A program made the translations under genes and the position numbers. From assembly GCF_038002825.1 (NCBI RefSeq), contig NZ_JBBODF010000001.1, positions 6,076,001 to 6,140,000 on the forward strand: a DNA stretch of 64,000 nucleotides, written 5' to 3'. The DNA comes from Paenibacillus sp. FSL H8-0048 (GTDB lineage Bacteria; Bacillota; Bacilli; Paenibacillales; Paenibacillaceae). Positions 35,802 to 45,565 of this stretch are shown one piece after another. The notes below the pieces were generated by a model. That model worked only from the letters and a program-made list of their open reading frames with translations, was not told the origin of the DNA and made no database searches. Every line of letters begins with the position of its first letter. The first letter of the stretch is position 1.

Positions 35802-37000
35802 AAGTGCTGTTTCTTACACTGGCTTATCCAGAAGGGGGAGCCGTTAGAAATTTATACGTTGACTTAATGAATGAGTTTAAAGATCGTGGAGACGAAGTTT
35901 ATGTTATTTGTCAGCGCGAGAAAAGATATGATAAAGAAACAGAAATAAGTAATGAATATGGAATACAAGTATTAAGAGTGAGAACAGGGAATGTAACTAA
36001 AACAGGCTTCCTTGAAAAAGGAATATCTACTTTGTTAATTGAAAGACAGTTTATAAAGGCAGCAAAAGAGTATTTTAAAGAAATTAAATTTGATTTAATA
36101 CTCTACTCAACTCCACCAATTACTTTTGTGAAAGTCGTTGAATATTTCAAAAAAAGAGATGGAAGTAAGACCTATTTATTATTGAAGGATATATTCCCGC
36201 AGAATGCGGTTGATTTAGGAATTATTAAAGAGAAAAGCTTGATAAGGTATTACTTCAGAAATAAAGAAAAGAGTCTCTACCAAATATCTGATAATATTGG
36301 ATGCATGTCAAAGGCAAATGTGGATTACGTAATTAATCATAATAATGAAGTTAGTAGTAGTAAGATTGAGGTTTGTCCTAACTCTATTAAACCAGTGGAC
36401 ATACCTAGTCATTCTTTAAAAGAAAAAGAGGACATAAGAATTAAGTACAAGATTCCTAAAGATTCTGTTGTTTATATTTATGGCGGCAATTTAGGAAAGC
36501 CACAGGGTGTAGATTTTTTAATTGATATTTTAGACAGTATAAAAGATTTGAAAAATATATATTTTTTAATAATAGGTTCAGGTACTGAGTTCGATAAGAT
36601 TAAGAAACAAATAGCTTTGAGTAATCAAATTAATGTTAGGCTAGAACAATTCATGCCTAAGAATGAATTTGATGAGATTTTGTCTGTGAGTGATGTCGGA
36701 CTAGTATTCTTGGATAAAAGATTTACAATTCCTAATTTCCCTTCAAGAATCAATTCTTACTTGGAGTTCGGAATACCGATTTTAGCTGCAACAGATGTCA
36801 ATACGGATGTTAAGGATATGCTGTACGAAGCAAAATGTGGATTGTGGTCTGAGAGTGGAGATTTAGATAGTTTCAGAAACAACATAATTAGCTTGAATAG
36901 CAATGAGGAGTTACGTCTGGAGATGGGTTCAAATGGAAGGGGATACCTGGAAGAAAACTTTACAGTGGATAAAACTTATGAAATCATTGTTGCTCATTAA
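35798..37000 (+). CDS. glycosyltransferase, GT4 family (WbuB-like)
   Basis: A 400-residue GT-B enzyme. The N-terminal acceptor domain begins MKVLFLTLAYPEGGAVRN and contains DIFPQNAVDLG, a segment shared with WbuB-type FucNAc/QuiNAc transferases. The C-terminal donor domain has YIYGGNLGKPQGVDFLI and ends without the usual full EX7E motif visible. It is the probable second-sugar transferase. AT content rises sharply from this gene onward. Confidence 0.85.
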   Translation: MKVLFLTLAYPEGGAVRNLYVDLMNEFKDRGDEVYVICQREKRYDKETEISNEYGIQVLRVRTGNVTKTGFLEKGISTLLIERQFIKAAKEYFKEIKFDLILYSTPPITFVKVVEYFKKRDGSKTYLLLKDIFPQNAVDLGIIKEKSLIRYYFRNKEKSLYQISDNIGCMSKANVDYVINHNNEVSSSKIEVCPNSIKPVDIPSHSLKEKEDIRIKYKIPKDSVVYIYGGNLGKPQGVDFLIDILDSIKDLKNIYFLIIGSGTEFDKIKKQIALSNQINVRLEQFMPKNEFDEILSVSDVGLVFLDKRFTIPNFPSRINSYLEFGIPILAATDVNTDVKDMLYEAKCGLWSESGDLDSFRNNIISLNSNEELRLEMGSNGRGYLEENFTVDKTYEIIVAH

Positions 37001-37026
37001 ATGAAAATTGGATGCGGGGTATTGGT

Positions 37027-38049
37027 ATGTTTACTGGAAAAACATTATTGATAACTGGGGGGACTGGTTCTTTCGGGAATGCAGTTCTAAAGAGATTCTT
37101 AGACACAGAAATTAGCGAGATTAGAATATTCTCCAGAGATGAAAAAAAACAAGATGATATGCGTAAGGAACTAAGAAACGATAAAGTTAAATTCTTCATA
37201 GGAGATGTTCGTGACTATAACAGTGTGGCATCTGCAATGCACAATGTAGATTACGTGTTCCATGCGGCTGCACTAAAACAAGTGCCCTCGTGTGAATTTT
37301 TCCCTATGGAAGCTGTCAAAACAAATGTTATTGGGACTGAGAATGTTCTTAATGCAGCTATAGCATTTGGAGTAAAGAAAGTTGTATGTTTATCGACAGA
37401 TAAGGCTGTATATCCTATCAACGCTATGGGTATTTCAAAAGCAATGATGGAAAAAGTAATGGTTGCTAAATCGAGAACGGTATCTCCTGAAGATACATTA
37501 ATCTGTGGAACACGTTATGGAAACGTGATGTGTTCTAGAGGGTCTGTGATTCCATTATTTATTGATCAGATCAAAAATTATGAGGATGTAACAATTACTG
37601 ATCCTGATATGACACGATATCTCATGTCCTTAGAGGATGCTGTGGAATTAGTATTGTTTGCCTTTAACAAAGCTGCACAAGGAGATATTTTTGTTCAGAA
37701 AGCCCCTGCTTCAACAATAGGGGAATTGGCTATCGCCCTGAAAGAACTATTTCAATCAGATAGCCACACAAGAGTTATTGGAACCAGACATGGTGAGAAG
37801 TTATATGAGACATTGCTGACGCGTGAAGAAATGGCTAAAGCTAATGACTTAGGCAGCTATTATCGGATTTCTGCAGACACAAGAGATTTAAACTATGACA
37901 AGTTCTTTGAAGAAGGTAATAGAGAAATTTCTGAAGGTTGGGAATACAATTCGCATAATACAGAAAGATTAGATGTTCAAGGAATAAAAGAACTCTTGTT
38001 AAGTCTAGATTTAATCCGAAATGAACTAAATGGTAGGGGAATTCTATAA
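37027..38049 (+). CDS. capE: UDP-GlcNAc 4,6-dehydratase/5-epimerase, CapE/FnlA family
   Basis: About 340 residues. The SDR cofactor motif TGGTGSFGN is near residue 11, and the active-site region is STDKAVYPINAMGISK (the usual SDR Tyr replaced by Met, as in CapE). It is the first enzyme of UDP-L-FucNAc synthesis, making UDP-2-acetamido-2,6-dideoxy-arabino-hexulose. ATG 37027 is preferred over 37012. It overlaps capF by one base. Confidence 0.92.
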   Translation: MFTGKTLLITGGTGSFGNAVLKRFLDTEISEIRIFSRDEKKQDDMRKELRNDKVKFFIGDVRDYNSVASAMHNVDYVFHAAALKQVPSCEFFPMEAVKTNVIGTENVLNAAIAFGVKKVVCLSTDKAVYPINAMGISKAMMEKVMVAKSRTVSPEDTLICGTRYGNVMCSRGSVIPLFIDQIKNYEDVTITDPDMTRYLMSLEDAVELVLFAFNKAAQGDIFVQKAPASTIGELAIALKELFQSDSHTRVIGTRHGEKLYETLLTREEMAKANDLGSYYRISADTRDLNYDKFFEEGNREISEGWEYNSHNTERLDVQGIKELLLSLDLIRNELNGRGIL

Positions 38050-39164
38050 TGAAAACTGTTTTGGTAACAGGTGCTAATGGATTTATTGGACGTAACTTGG
38101 TCGCTACTTTAAGCAGAAGAGAAGACGTTGAAGTTATGAGGATCGACTCCAAAAACTCACTTGAGGAATTAGCAGAATATGCCTTAAAAGCAGATTTCAT
38201 TTATCATCTTGCCGGTGTTAATCGACCTGAGAATACTGAGGAATTTATAACGGGAAATTTGGGTTACACCCAATATCTAATAAATATTTTATCCTCGAAT
38301 CAAAAAAAGACTCCTATATTGCTCTCTTCATCAATTCAAGCGGAACAAGATAACCCGTATGGGAGCAGCAAGCGAGCAGCAGAGGAAGCGGTTTTTGCTT
38401 ATGGTCATAATGTAGGAGTAAATACATTTGTGTACAGGTTGCCTAATGTTTTTGGAAAATGGAGCAAACCAAATTATAATTCTGTTATCGCAACTTGGTG
38501 CCACAATATTAGCAGAGAAATACCGATACAGGTAAATAATCCTGATGCAGAAGTTACATTAGTTTATATTGATGATGTTATTGAAACATTCATAGGTTCG
38601 ATGGATGATCCAGACGCATCCTATATAAGTGATTACCATGATATTTCCCGTTCCTTCAAAGTTAAGCTTAAAGATATTGAAGCCTGCTTAGTTTCCTTTA
38701 AATCAAGCCGGCATACACTTGTTATTTCAGATTTGAAAAATGATTTTGAACGCTTTCTTTATAGTACCTATCTATCTTATCTGCCTGAGAATGATTTCGG
38801 GTATGACTTAGAAATGAAGCATGATAATAGGGGATGGTTAGCAGAGTTCATTAAAACTGAACATTCTGGCCAAGTATTTATATCTCGTACCAAACCAGGC
38901 ATCACACGGGGGAATCATTGGCATCATACTAAGGTGGAGAAATTCCTTGTTATTGAAGGAGAAGCTGTCGTGAAATTCCGTCAGATTGAAGGAGAAGAAA
39001 CCCTAGAATATCCGGTAAATGGTTTATCACTACGGGTAATAGATATTCCGCCTGGATACACACATTCCATAACTAATATAGGTACGACTGATGTAATAAC
39101 CCTATTTTGGGCTAATGAACTGTTCAACCCTGAGAAACCAGATACATATTATTTGGAGGTTTAA
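38049..39164 (+). CDS. capF: UDP-2-acetamido-2,6-dideoxy-hexulose reductase, CapF/FnlB family
   Basis: A 371-residue bifunctional enzyme. The N-terminal SDR reductase (TGANGFIGRNL) is followed by a C-terminal cupin (about 255-371), with metal-binding His in GNHWHHTKVEKFLV. It catalyses the second step to UDP-L-FucNAc (3-epimerisation and 4-reduction). The segment SSSIQAEQDNPYGSSKRAAEE contains the SDR Tyr-Lys pair. ATG is fused to the capE stop (TAATG). Confidence 0.93.
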   Translation: MKTVLVTGANGFIGRNLVATLSRREDVEVMRIDSKNSLEELAEYALKADFIYHLAGVNRPENTEEFITGNLGYTQYLINILSSNQKKTPILLSSSIQAEQDNPYGSSKRAAEEAVFAYGHNVGVNTFVYRLPNVFGKWSKPNYNSVIATWCHNISREIPIQVNNPDAEVTLVYIDDVIETFIGSMDDPDASYISDYHDISRSFKVKLKDIEACLVSFKSSRHTLVISDLKNDFERFLYSTYLSYLPENDFGYDLEMKHDNRGWLAEFIKTEHSGQVFISRTKPGITRGNHWHHTKVEKFLVIEGEAVVKFRQIEGEETLEYPVNGLSLRVIDIPPGYTHSITNIGTTDVITLFWANELFNPEKPDTYYLEV

Positions 39165-39167
39165 TAA

Positions 39168-40298
39168 ATGGAAAAGCTTAAAGTCATGACAATCCTGGGG
39201 ACTAGACCAGAGATCATTCGTTTGTCTGAGTGTATTAAAGCTTGTGATAGATATTTCAATCACATTCTTGTTCATACTGGACAGAACTGGGATTATACAT
39301 TAAATCAAGTGTTCTTCGACGAACTTGAACTTCGGCAACCTGACTATTTCCTTGAAGCAGTGGGAACAAATCTAGGGGAAACGATGGGGAATATAATAGC
39401 AAAATCCTTTGAAGTTTTAGAAAAGGAAAAGCCTGATGCGTTGCTGATTTTAGGTGATACAAACAGTGCACTTAGTGCGATTGCTGCAAAGAGGCTTAAA
39501 GTACCGATTTTTCATATGGAAGCAGGAAATCGATGCTTTGATCAAAATGTACCTGAAGAAATTAACCGTAAGATTGTTGACCATATTTCGGATATTAATC
39601 TGCCTTATACAGAGCATTCCAGGAGATACCTTCTATCGGAAGGATTCCGTAAAGAGCATATCTTTGTTACTGGGTCCCCAATGCAGGAAGTTCTTCAAGC
39701 GCACATGGATAAGATCGATGCAAGTAATATTCTTGAACGATTAAATCTAGAGTCAGGGAAATATATAATTGTTTCAGCTCATCGTGAAGAGAATATTGAT
39801 AATGAACATAACTTCATTTCATTAATGGACTCTATCAATAAAATTGCCGAAAGTTATCAAATTCCGGTCATTTACTCTGCGCATCCTAGAAGTATGAAAT
39901 ATATCGAAAGTAGAAACTTTCAATTTCACCCTTTAGTTAAAATTATGAATCCATTTGGTTTTTTGGATTATAATAAATTGCAAAAGAATAGTTACTGTGT
40001 TCTCTCTGACAGTGGCACTCTTTCTGAGGAAAGTGCTATGTTGAATTTTGCAGGTATATTACTAAGAACTTCTACTGAACGACCAGAGGTTCTTGATAAA
40101 GGTACAGTCATAATAGGGGGGATAAATAATAGAAGTATTGAGCAGTCTATTAACCTTGCAATCTCAATGAAGAAAAATCATGAGAAAATAGTATTAGCAG
40201 ATGATTATCAAGATAGTAATTTTTCTGTAAAAGTGATCAAAATTGTACAAAGTTTCGTTAGAGTTATCAATCAAACAGTGTGGAACAAAATCCAATAA
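39168..40298 (+). CDS. capG: UDP-HexNAc 2-epimerase, CapG/FnlC family
   Basis: A 376-residue non-hydrolysing UDP-sugar 2-epimerase; third step giving UDP-L-FucNAc. It starts KLKVMTILGTRPEIIRL. HMEAGNRCFDQNVPEEINRK is the substrate loop typical of FnlC rather than of UDP-GlcNAc epimerases. SAHREENID and SDSGTLSEES complete the family pattern. The ribosome site is TTGGAGG, 3 bases after the capF stop. Confidence 0.93.
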   Translation: MEKLKVMTILGTRPEIIRLSECIKACDRYFNHILVHTGQNWDYTLNQVFFDELELRQPDYFLEAVGTNLGETMGNIIAKSFEVLEKEKPDALLILGDTNSALSAIAAKRLKVPIFHMEAGNRCFDQNVPEEINRKIVDHISDINLPYTEHSRRYLLSEGFRKEHIFVTGSPMQEVLQAHMDKIDASNILERLNLESGKYIIVSAHREENIDNEHNFISLMDSINKIAESYQIPVIYSAHPRSMKYIESRNFQFHPLVKIMNPFGFLDYNKLQKNSYCVLSDSGTLSEESAMLNFAGILLRTSTERPEVLDKGTVIIGGINNRSIEQSINLAISMKKNHEKIVLADDYQDSNFSVKVIKIVQSFVRVINQTVWNKIQ

Positions 40299-40326
40299 AA
40301 TGACTATTCTGAAAGGTAAATTATAA

Positions 40327-41415
40327 ATGAATAAAATAGTTTTTGTTAATAATCCAGCAGCTAGTAGTGGAGGAGCATTAACAATTCTTAAACAATTTAT
40401 TGAACAAGTTGCACAAAAAAATAAACAAATTAGCTTTTTTATTTTTTGTTCTTCCAATGATTTAATTAAATATGAAAATCAAAATATTAAGATGATTGTG
40501 TTGAACAGTTCCAAAAATTGGTTTTTTAGAATTTATTGGGATTTTTATGGTTTGAAAAGATGGAGCAAGAAGAATGGAATAATTCCGTCATTGATACTTT
40601 CATTGCAAAATACAGGAGTTTATAATTTCAAGGGTATAAAACAAGTCGTTTATTTACATCAATCATTACCATATTATAAAGAGTACAAATGGAAATTGTC
40701 AAAAAAAGAAGAGAGACCCTATTGGTTTTACAGAAATATCTACAAATATTTGATTCATCTTTCACTAACTAAAGAAACAAAAATTGTTGTCCAAAGTGAG
40801 TGGTTGAAAAAAAGAGTTTCTGATCTTCATAATATAAAAGAGAATAATATATATATCATTAAGCCTTATGTTGAAGCTAATGAAAATCGATTCATTAACA
40901 ACAATTTAAATAGTTTTGTTTTCTTTCCTGCATCAGGACAATTTTATAAAAATCATCAAGTTTTAATAAAAGCCGCATCTATAATTAAACAATATTATGG
41001 GATTAAATTAATATTTATGTTCACTTTATCTTTAGAAAGTCAATACGCAATTGCACTACAACACTTAGCAAAGCAAGTTGGCGTAGATGATCAAATTGCT
41101 TTTGTAGGTAATCTGCCACATGAAGAAGTAATGAAATACTATGAAGATTGTAGTTTAGTTGCTTTCCCTAGCTATATTGAAACATTCGGTCTTCCATTAG
41201 TTGAAGCAGCCTCACTCTTAAAGCCCATAGTTGCATCAGACTTAGAATATGCTAGAGAAGCATTGGAAGGATATAATGGTGTTACCTTTGTAGATCATAA
41301 TGATTCACAAAAATGGGCCGAATCAATTTTTGGAATGCTGAAAATTCAAGAGGTATTTAGTTTCAATAGAAAATTTAATTCCAATCATTCATGGTTGGGA
41401 ATTATAATGGAATAA
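40327..41415 (+). CDS. glycosyltransferase, GT4 family
   Basis: A 362-residue GT-B enzyme. NPAASSGGALTILKQF near the N-terminus is the GG loop of GT4 enzymes. The C-terminal donor domain has FPASGQFYKNHQVLIKA, FVGNLPHEEVMKYYEDC, and the E-X7-E element in ETFGLPLVEAASLLKPI (about 285). The C-terminus (NSNHSWLGIIME) stops early for the family, so a short terminal helix may be missing. Strongly AT-rich. Confidence 0.85.
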   Translation: MNKIVFVNNPAASSGGALTILKQFIEQVAQKNKQISFFIFCSSNDLIKYENQNIKMIVLNSSKNWFFRIYWDFYGLKRWSKKNGIIPSLILSLQNTGVYNFKGIKQVVYLHQSLPYYKEYKWKLSKKEERPYWFYRNIYKYLIHLSLTKETKIVVQSEWLKKRVSDLHNIKENNIYIIKPYVEANENRFINNNLNSFVFFPASGQFYKNHQVLIKAASIIKQYYGIKLIFMFTLSLESQYAIALQHLAKQVGVDDQIAFVGNLPHEEVMKYYEDCSLVAFPSYIETFGLPLVEAASLLKPIVASDLEYAREALEGYNGVTFVDHNDSQKWAESIFGMLKIQEVFSFNRKFNSNHSWLGIIME

Positions 41416-41495
41416 ATAGGTTTATTTTAATGAGATATCAACTTTTCCGTTTAATCTCCATAATTTAAATGAAAAGGTATAAGGAAGAGGCTGTT

Positions 41496-42428
41496 ATGGA
41501 AGAAACGCTTACAATTCTTATGGCTACATATAATGGCGAGAGATTTATAAGAGAACAATTAGATAGTATTATCAAGCAGACGTATAAAGAATGGTGTCTG
41601 GTGATTCGAGATGATTGCTCAAAAGATAATACTCCAGACATTATAAAAGAATACTGTCTAAGAGATACTAGAATTAAATTTATAAGTGGAGAAAAAAATT
41701 TAGGTCCAGTTTTAAATTTTAATGAGTTAATTAAAGATTCACTTTCCTCAAAATATATTATGTTTGCAGATCAAGATGACATTTGGCTTGATTCTAAAAT
41801 AGAGATTTCTTTGAAAAATATAAAAAATATTGAAGAAAGATATGGCGAAAATGTACCTATTATTGCTTATTCAAAATTGAAATATGTTACTGAAGATCTT
41901 AAGCCATTAAACATAAAAAATTCTAATCCTAAAAATAAAAATCTTCGTACACTGTTAAGCTTTAATTTTATATGGGGTTGCACCATAATCGCTAATAGTG
42001 CATTAATAAATGAAGCTTATCCTATAAGTAAAGCAGCTCAAAATCATGATTATTGGTTAGCCCTTCATGCTGCCCACAAAGGAATAATTTATCATATAGA
42101 AAAAGAAACAATGTTATATAGACAGCATAAAGCAAATGTAACGGGAGGTATAAATAATAGAAGTCTAAAATCAAAAATTAAAAAAATTAACAACCAATTT
42201 TCATCTTATGAACAGCAAATTAAACAAAACTTAAATTTTATTACCAAGTATCAAGAAGATAATAATCAAGTATTGCTAGAGTATAAAAACATTTTACTAA
42301 GTGATTTTTTTATCCGAGTTATTAAAGCATATAAATTTAGTGTTAAAAAAAATTCCTTATTAGAGACAATTATTTTTTATATATTTCTCTTGAGTAAATA
42401 TCAAAAGGAGAATAGCAAAATTGATTGA
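41496..42428 (+). CDS. glycosyltransferase, GT2 family (rhamnosyl-type)
   Basis: About 310 residues. LTILMATYNGERFIREQLDSI opens a GT-A fold. DDCSKDN and FADQDDIW (DXD region, about 90) bind nucleotide sugar and metal. NHDYWLALHAA is the acceptor-side motif common in rhamnosyltransferases of this family, which matches the dTDP-rhamnose genes at the end of the locus. ATG 41496 follows AAGGAAGAGG; the in-frame ATG at 41469 has no ribosome site. Confidence 0.85.
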   Translation: MEETLTILMATYNGERFIREQLDSIIKQTYKEWCLVIRDDCSKDNTPDIIKEYCLRDTRIKFISGEKNLGPVLNFNELIKDSLSSKYIMFADQDDIWLDSKIEISLKNIKNIEERYGENVPIIAYSKLKYVTEDLKPLNIKNSNPKNKNLRTLLSFNFIWGCTIIANSALINEAYPISKAAQNHDYWLALHAAHKGIIYHIEKETMLYRQHKANVTGGINNRSLKSKIKKINNQFSSYEQQIKQNLNFITKYQEDNNQVLLEYKNILLSDFFIRVIKAYKFSVKKNSLLETIIFYIFLLSKYQKENSKID

Positions 42429-43719
42429 TAAATTTAATCTTTTAAAATTTTTGATATTCAGCTTAATATTTTTAATGATTTTTGCTCCTGCACAGATGAT
42501 GAAAATGAAAATTGCTTTAGTTGTTATTTTTATGGTAATAAGCATACTTTATTTAATTAAACACAGAAGCACAATAAAAATTCATCCAGGAGTATTTAAA
42601 TGGTTTTATATATACACAACTGCTAGTGCTATATTTACTTTTATTTCAATTTATAATAATAACCCACAACCATTGAATTTATTTGGAGTCTATTTTATAT
42701 ATCCTATAATTTATTTTATTTTTATAATAGTTATTAGCAATTCTCAATATTTTGAGTATGTTATTAAGGCTAGTATTGCATCTTTTTCTATCACATTAAT
42801 TTACAATATTGTTTATGTTTTTGTTATTAATGGATATATTGGCTTTATTCCAAAAAATATTTTCTTTAACATTAATGAAAATATAGGTGGAATGGATTTA
42901 GGTTTTATTAAATACTCAAGCGAGAGCATTTCTTATTTTATTTTTTTCGTTCCAATGATACTTGCAACCTATTTAATAAGAGAGAAAAATACAAAAAGGA
43001 AAAATATGTATTTGATCTTAATGTTTTTAGGCGTTTTATCTGCAGTTTTCTCTGGAAGAACGGCTTTTATTATAACTTTAATCATTACTCCCATGGTAAT
43101 AATATTTCTAGCATATAAATCGAAAATTCTCATCGATAAAAGGAAGTTAATGCTAATTGTATTTTACTCACTACTTTTCATAGTTCTTCTGGTTACTTTT
43201 TTGGGTGTCGACTTTAAACTTTTGTTCGAAAAAGTTTCAGGATCTTTTTCTTCTGAAAATATTATTAATAACAGTGGAATTATAGATTCGGGTGGCAGTA
43301 TAAGAATTAATCAATTTAAAGATTTAATAAAAACTTGGACCTATAAACCTCTCTTAGGTTGGGGAGATGCAGCAATATCAATTAATCCAACTAGAAATGA
43401 CTTAGGAGGGATTTACGAGTTATCCTACCTTGCTTTGTTAATGCAAAGAGGTCTTGTTGGAAGTTTAATTTTTTTATTGCAAATTATCTGGATATATGTT
43501 GAAGGGATAAAACTAATAAAGTTGAATAATAATCTTAAAATAATTTGTTTTACTGTATTAGTTGGTTTTTCTACCTTTATGTTCTCTAATGCCACTAATC
43601 CCTATTTATATAGTTTCGATAGATTGTTAATCTTGTTTTTACCTTTACTAATTTTGCAGGTCGCTTATGTAAATACAAATATCGAATGTGAGAAAGTGAA
43701 GGTTTATTCTGCAGAATAA
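42421..43719 (+). CDS. O-antigen polymerase/ligase-like protein (Wzy)
   Basis: A 432-residue polytopic protein with about eleven hydrophobic segments and a large loop (about 265-325) that contains GWGDAAISINP. The SGRTAFIITLIITP segment resembles the Wzy_C/O-antigen ligase region. It would polymerise the repeat unit outside the membrane; a ligase role (transfer of glycan to protein) cannot be excluded. TTG start, AAGGAG 9-10 bases upstream, overlapping the preceding stop. Confidence 0.82.
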   Translation: MIDKFNLLKFLIFSLIFLMIFAPAQMMKMKIALVVIFMVISILYLIKHRSTIKIHPGVFKWFYIYTTASAIFTFISIYNNNPQPLNLFGVYFIYPIIYFIFIIVISNSQYFEYVIKASIASFSITLIYNIVYVFVINGYIGFIPKNIFFNINENIGGMDLGFIKYSSESISYFIFFVPMILATYLIREKNTKRKNMYLILMFLGVLSAVFSGRTAFIITLIITPMVIIFLAYKSKILIDKRKLMLIVFYSLLFIVLLVTFLGVDFKLLFEKVSGSFSSENIINNSGIIDSGGSIRINQFKDLIKTWTYKPLLGWGDAAISINPTRNDLGGIYELSYLALLMQRGLVGSLIFLLQIIWIYVEGIKLIKLNNNLKIICFTVLVGFSTFMFSNATNPYLYSFDRLLILFLPLLILQVAYVNTNIECEKVKVYSAE

Positions 43720-43744
43720 ATAAGATTCATTCGGAGTGATTCAA

Positions 43745-44572
43745 TTGAAAAAACTTGTCAGCATCATTATTCCTTGTTATAACCAAGGTCTATATTTAGG
43801 AGAATGTATTGATAGTATAGATAAGCAAACCTACAAAAATATCGAAGTTATAATTGTTAATGACGGTTCTACTGATGAAATAACTATAAATTTTCTAAAT
43901 GAATTAGAGAAATTTAGAAAGGATATAAAAATAATCAATCAGAGTAACAACGGTGTTTGTAATGCCAGAAATAATGGGATTTTGAATTGTAGGGGGCACT
44001 ATATCCTTCCATTAGATGGCGATGACAAAATTGCAGCTACCTATATTGAAAAATGTGTACAAATATTAGATGATAACAGCCAACTAAATATAGTGTATTG
44101 CATCGGTAAATGTTTTGGCTACAAAAATGGTATTTTTGTTTTAGATGATTTTTCTGTAAGCAAAATGCTTAAACAAAATTTGGTTTTTTGTAGTGCGATG
44201 TTTAGAAAATCTGATTTTGACCGGACTAAAGGTTATAACAGTAATATGATTTATGGATATGAAGATTGGGATTTTTGGTTATCTATGATTGAAAATGAGA
44301 ATGAATTTTTTCGAATTAACGAAATTCTTTTCTTCTATCGTATTAAATCATTTTCTCGCAATGTTCAAACTTCTACTGGGAACTTAGAGCAAAGATTAAA
44401 AATGATAAAACAAATAGTCCAAAATCATGAAAATTTATATGCAAAATATAAAGTAAAAGCAAGTGATATTGAGCCTGTATATAAATCGAAATTTGAATTG
44501 TATTTTATGAAATTTTATTTGAAAATAAAATATGCATTGCAGAAAATCAAACTTTTATATCTAGCGAAATAG
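43745..44572 (+). CDS. glycosyltransferase, GT2 family
   Basis: About 275 residues. LVSIIIPCYNQGLYL is the classic GT2 start, followed by VNDGSTDE and LPLDGDDKI (DXD motif, about 93). GYEDWDFWLSM carries the catalytic base region (ED). A basic tail of about 60 residues follows. TTG 43745 lies six bases after GGAGTG; GTG 43736 is the alternative. Confidence 0.85.
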   Translation: MKKLVSIIIPCYNQGLYLGECIDSIDKQTYKNIEVIIVNDGSTDEITINFLNELEKFRKDIKIINQSNNGVCNARNNGILNCRGHYILPLDGDDKIAATYIEKCVQILDDNSQLNIVYCIGKCFGYKNGIFVLDDFSVSKMLKQNLVFCSAMFRKSDFDRTKGYNSNMIYGYEDWDFWLSMIENENEFFRINEILFFYRIKSFSRNVQTSTGNLEQRLKMIKQIVQNHENLYAKYKVKASDIEPVYKSKFELYFMKFYLKIKYALQKIKLLYLAK

Positions 44573-44617
44573 TTTGTGAGTGGAATTAGCCGTAGATTTC
44601 CAAGGGAGTTGAAATTA

Positions 44618-45565
44618 ATGAAAGTTAGAATTGCGTTAAGAGGGTTTAAAAATAAAATAAGCAATATAGTGTTAATACATCCCAAATTCAATGAAATGAA
44701 ACTAGTAATGACACTACTAGTGAAAAATGAAGAAGATATTATAGAGGAAAATATAATTTTTCATAAGAGTATGGGAGTAGATAGTTTTATAGTAACAGAT
44801 AACAATTCAACAGATAAGACTAAAGAGATTTTGTCAAAATATAAAGATAAAGGTTGGATTAAGGAGATAATTGAAGAGAAAGGAGAAGATATTTCTCAAC
44901 AAGAGTGGGTAGATAGAATGATTAAATTGGCTGCTGATAAGTATAAAGCTGACTGGATAATTAATGCTGACGCTGATGAGTTTTGGTATAGTAAAAGTGG
45001 GAATTTAAAAAAGTATATTAAAAATTCTAATTCAAATGTGATTAAATGCAACATTTATAATATGCTTCCTACTGAAGTGGGGAAATTTTATTTAAGTGAT
45101 TGGTTAGTGGAAAAAAATGTTGATAATTCTATGCAGAATTATAATTTGTCAAAATTCAATATTTTTACTAAACAAATACCGAAAGTAATTCATCGATCAA
45201 AGGGTTATAAGCAAATATTTACTGGAAATCATTTTGTGAAAATGAAATTACAAAGAGAAGAAATTAGTTCGGACATAAAAATATACCATTTTAGTATTAG
45301 GAGTTTGGAACATTTTAAAAATAAAATGATTAATGGCGGTAAGGCATACGAACGGAATAGTAAACTCAAGAATAATATTGGAGAACATTGGAGATATTTT
45401 TATGAAGGTTGGAAGGAAGGAACTCTCAATTTGGATGAAGAATATGATAAGTCAATTGCCTCTAAATATCATAAGCAGTTTATCGAAGAAAATATAATAG
45501 TAAAAAATGATGAGTTGAAAAACTACCTTACTAATATTTTGAAAGAGAATGGTTATGATGAATAA
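44618..45565 (+). CDS. glycosyltransferase family 2-like protein
   Basis: About 315 residues. KLVMTLLVKNEEDIIEENI and TDNNSTDKT are the nucleotide-binding strands of the GT2_4/GT92-like group; INADADEFWY holds the DXD motif. The substrate is unknown. ATG 44618 (AGGGAG upstream) is preferred over the in-frame GTG 44576, whose first 14 residues look out of place. Confidence 0.8.
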   Translation: MKVRIALRGFKNKISNIVLIHPKFNEMKLVMTLLVKNEEDIIEENIIFHKSMGVDSFIVTDNNSTDKTKEILSKYKDKGWIKEIIEEKGEDISQQEWVDRMIKLAADKYKADWIINADADEFWYSKSGNLKKYIKNSNSNVIKCNIYNMLPTEVGKFYLSDWLVEKNVDNSMQNYNLSKFNIFTKQIPKVIHRSKGYKQIFTGNHFVKMKLQREEISSDIKIYHFSIRSLEHFKNKMINGGKAYERNSKLKNNIGEHWRYFYEGWKEGTLNLDEEYDKSIASKYHKQFIEENIIVKNDELKNYLTNILKENGYDE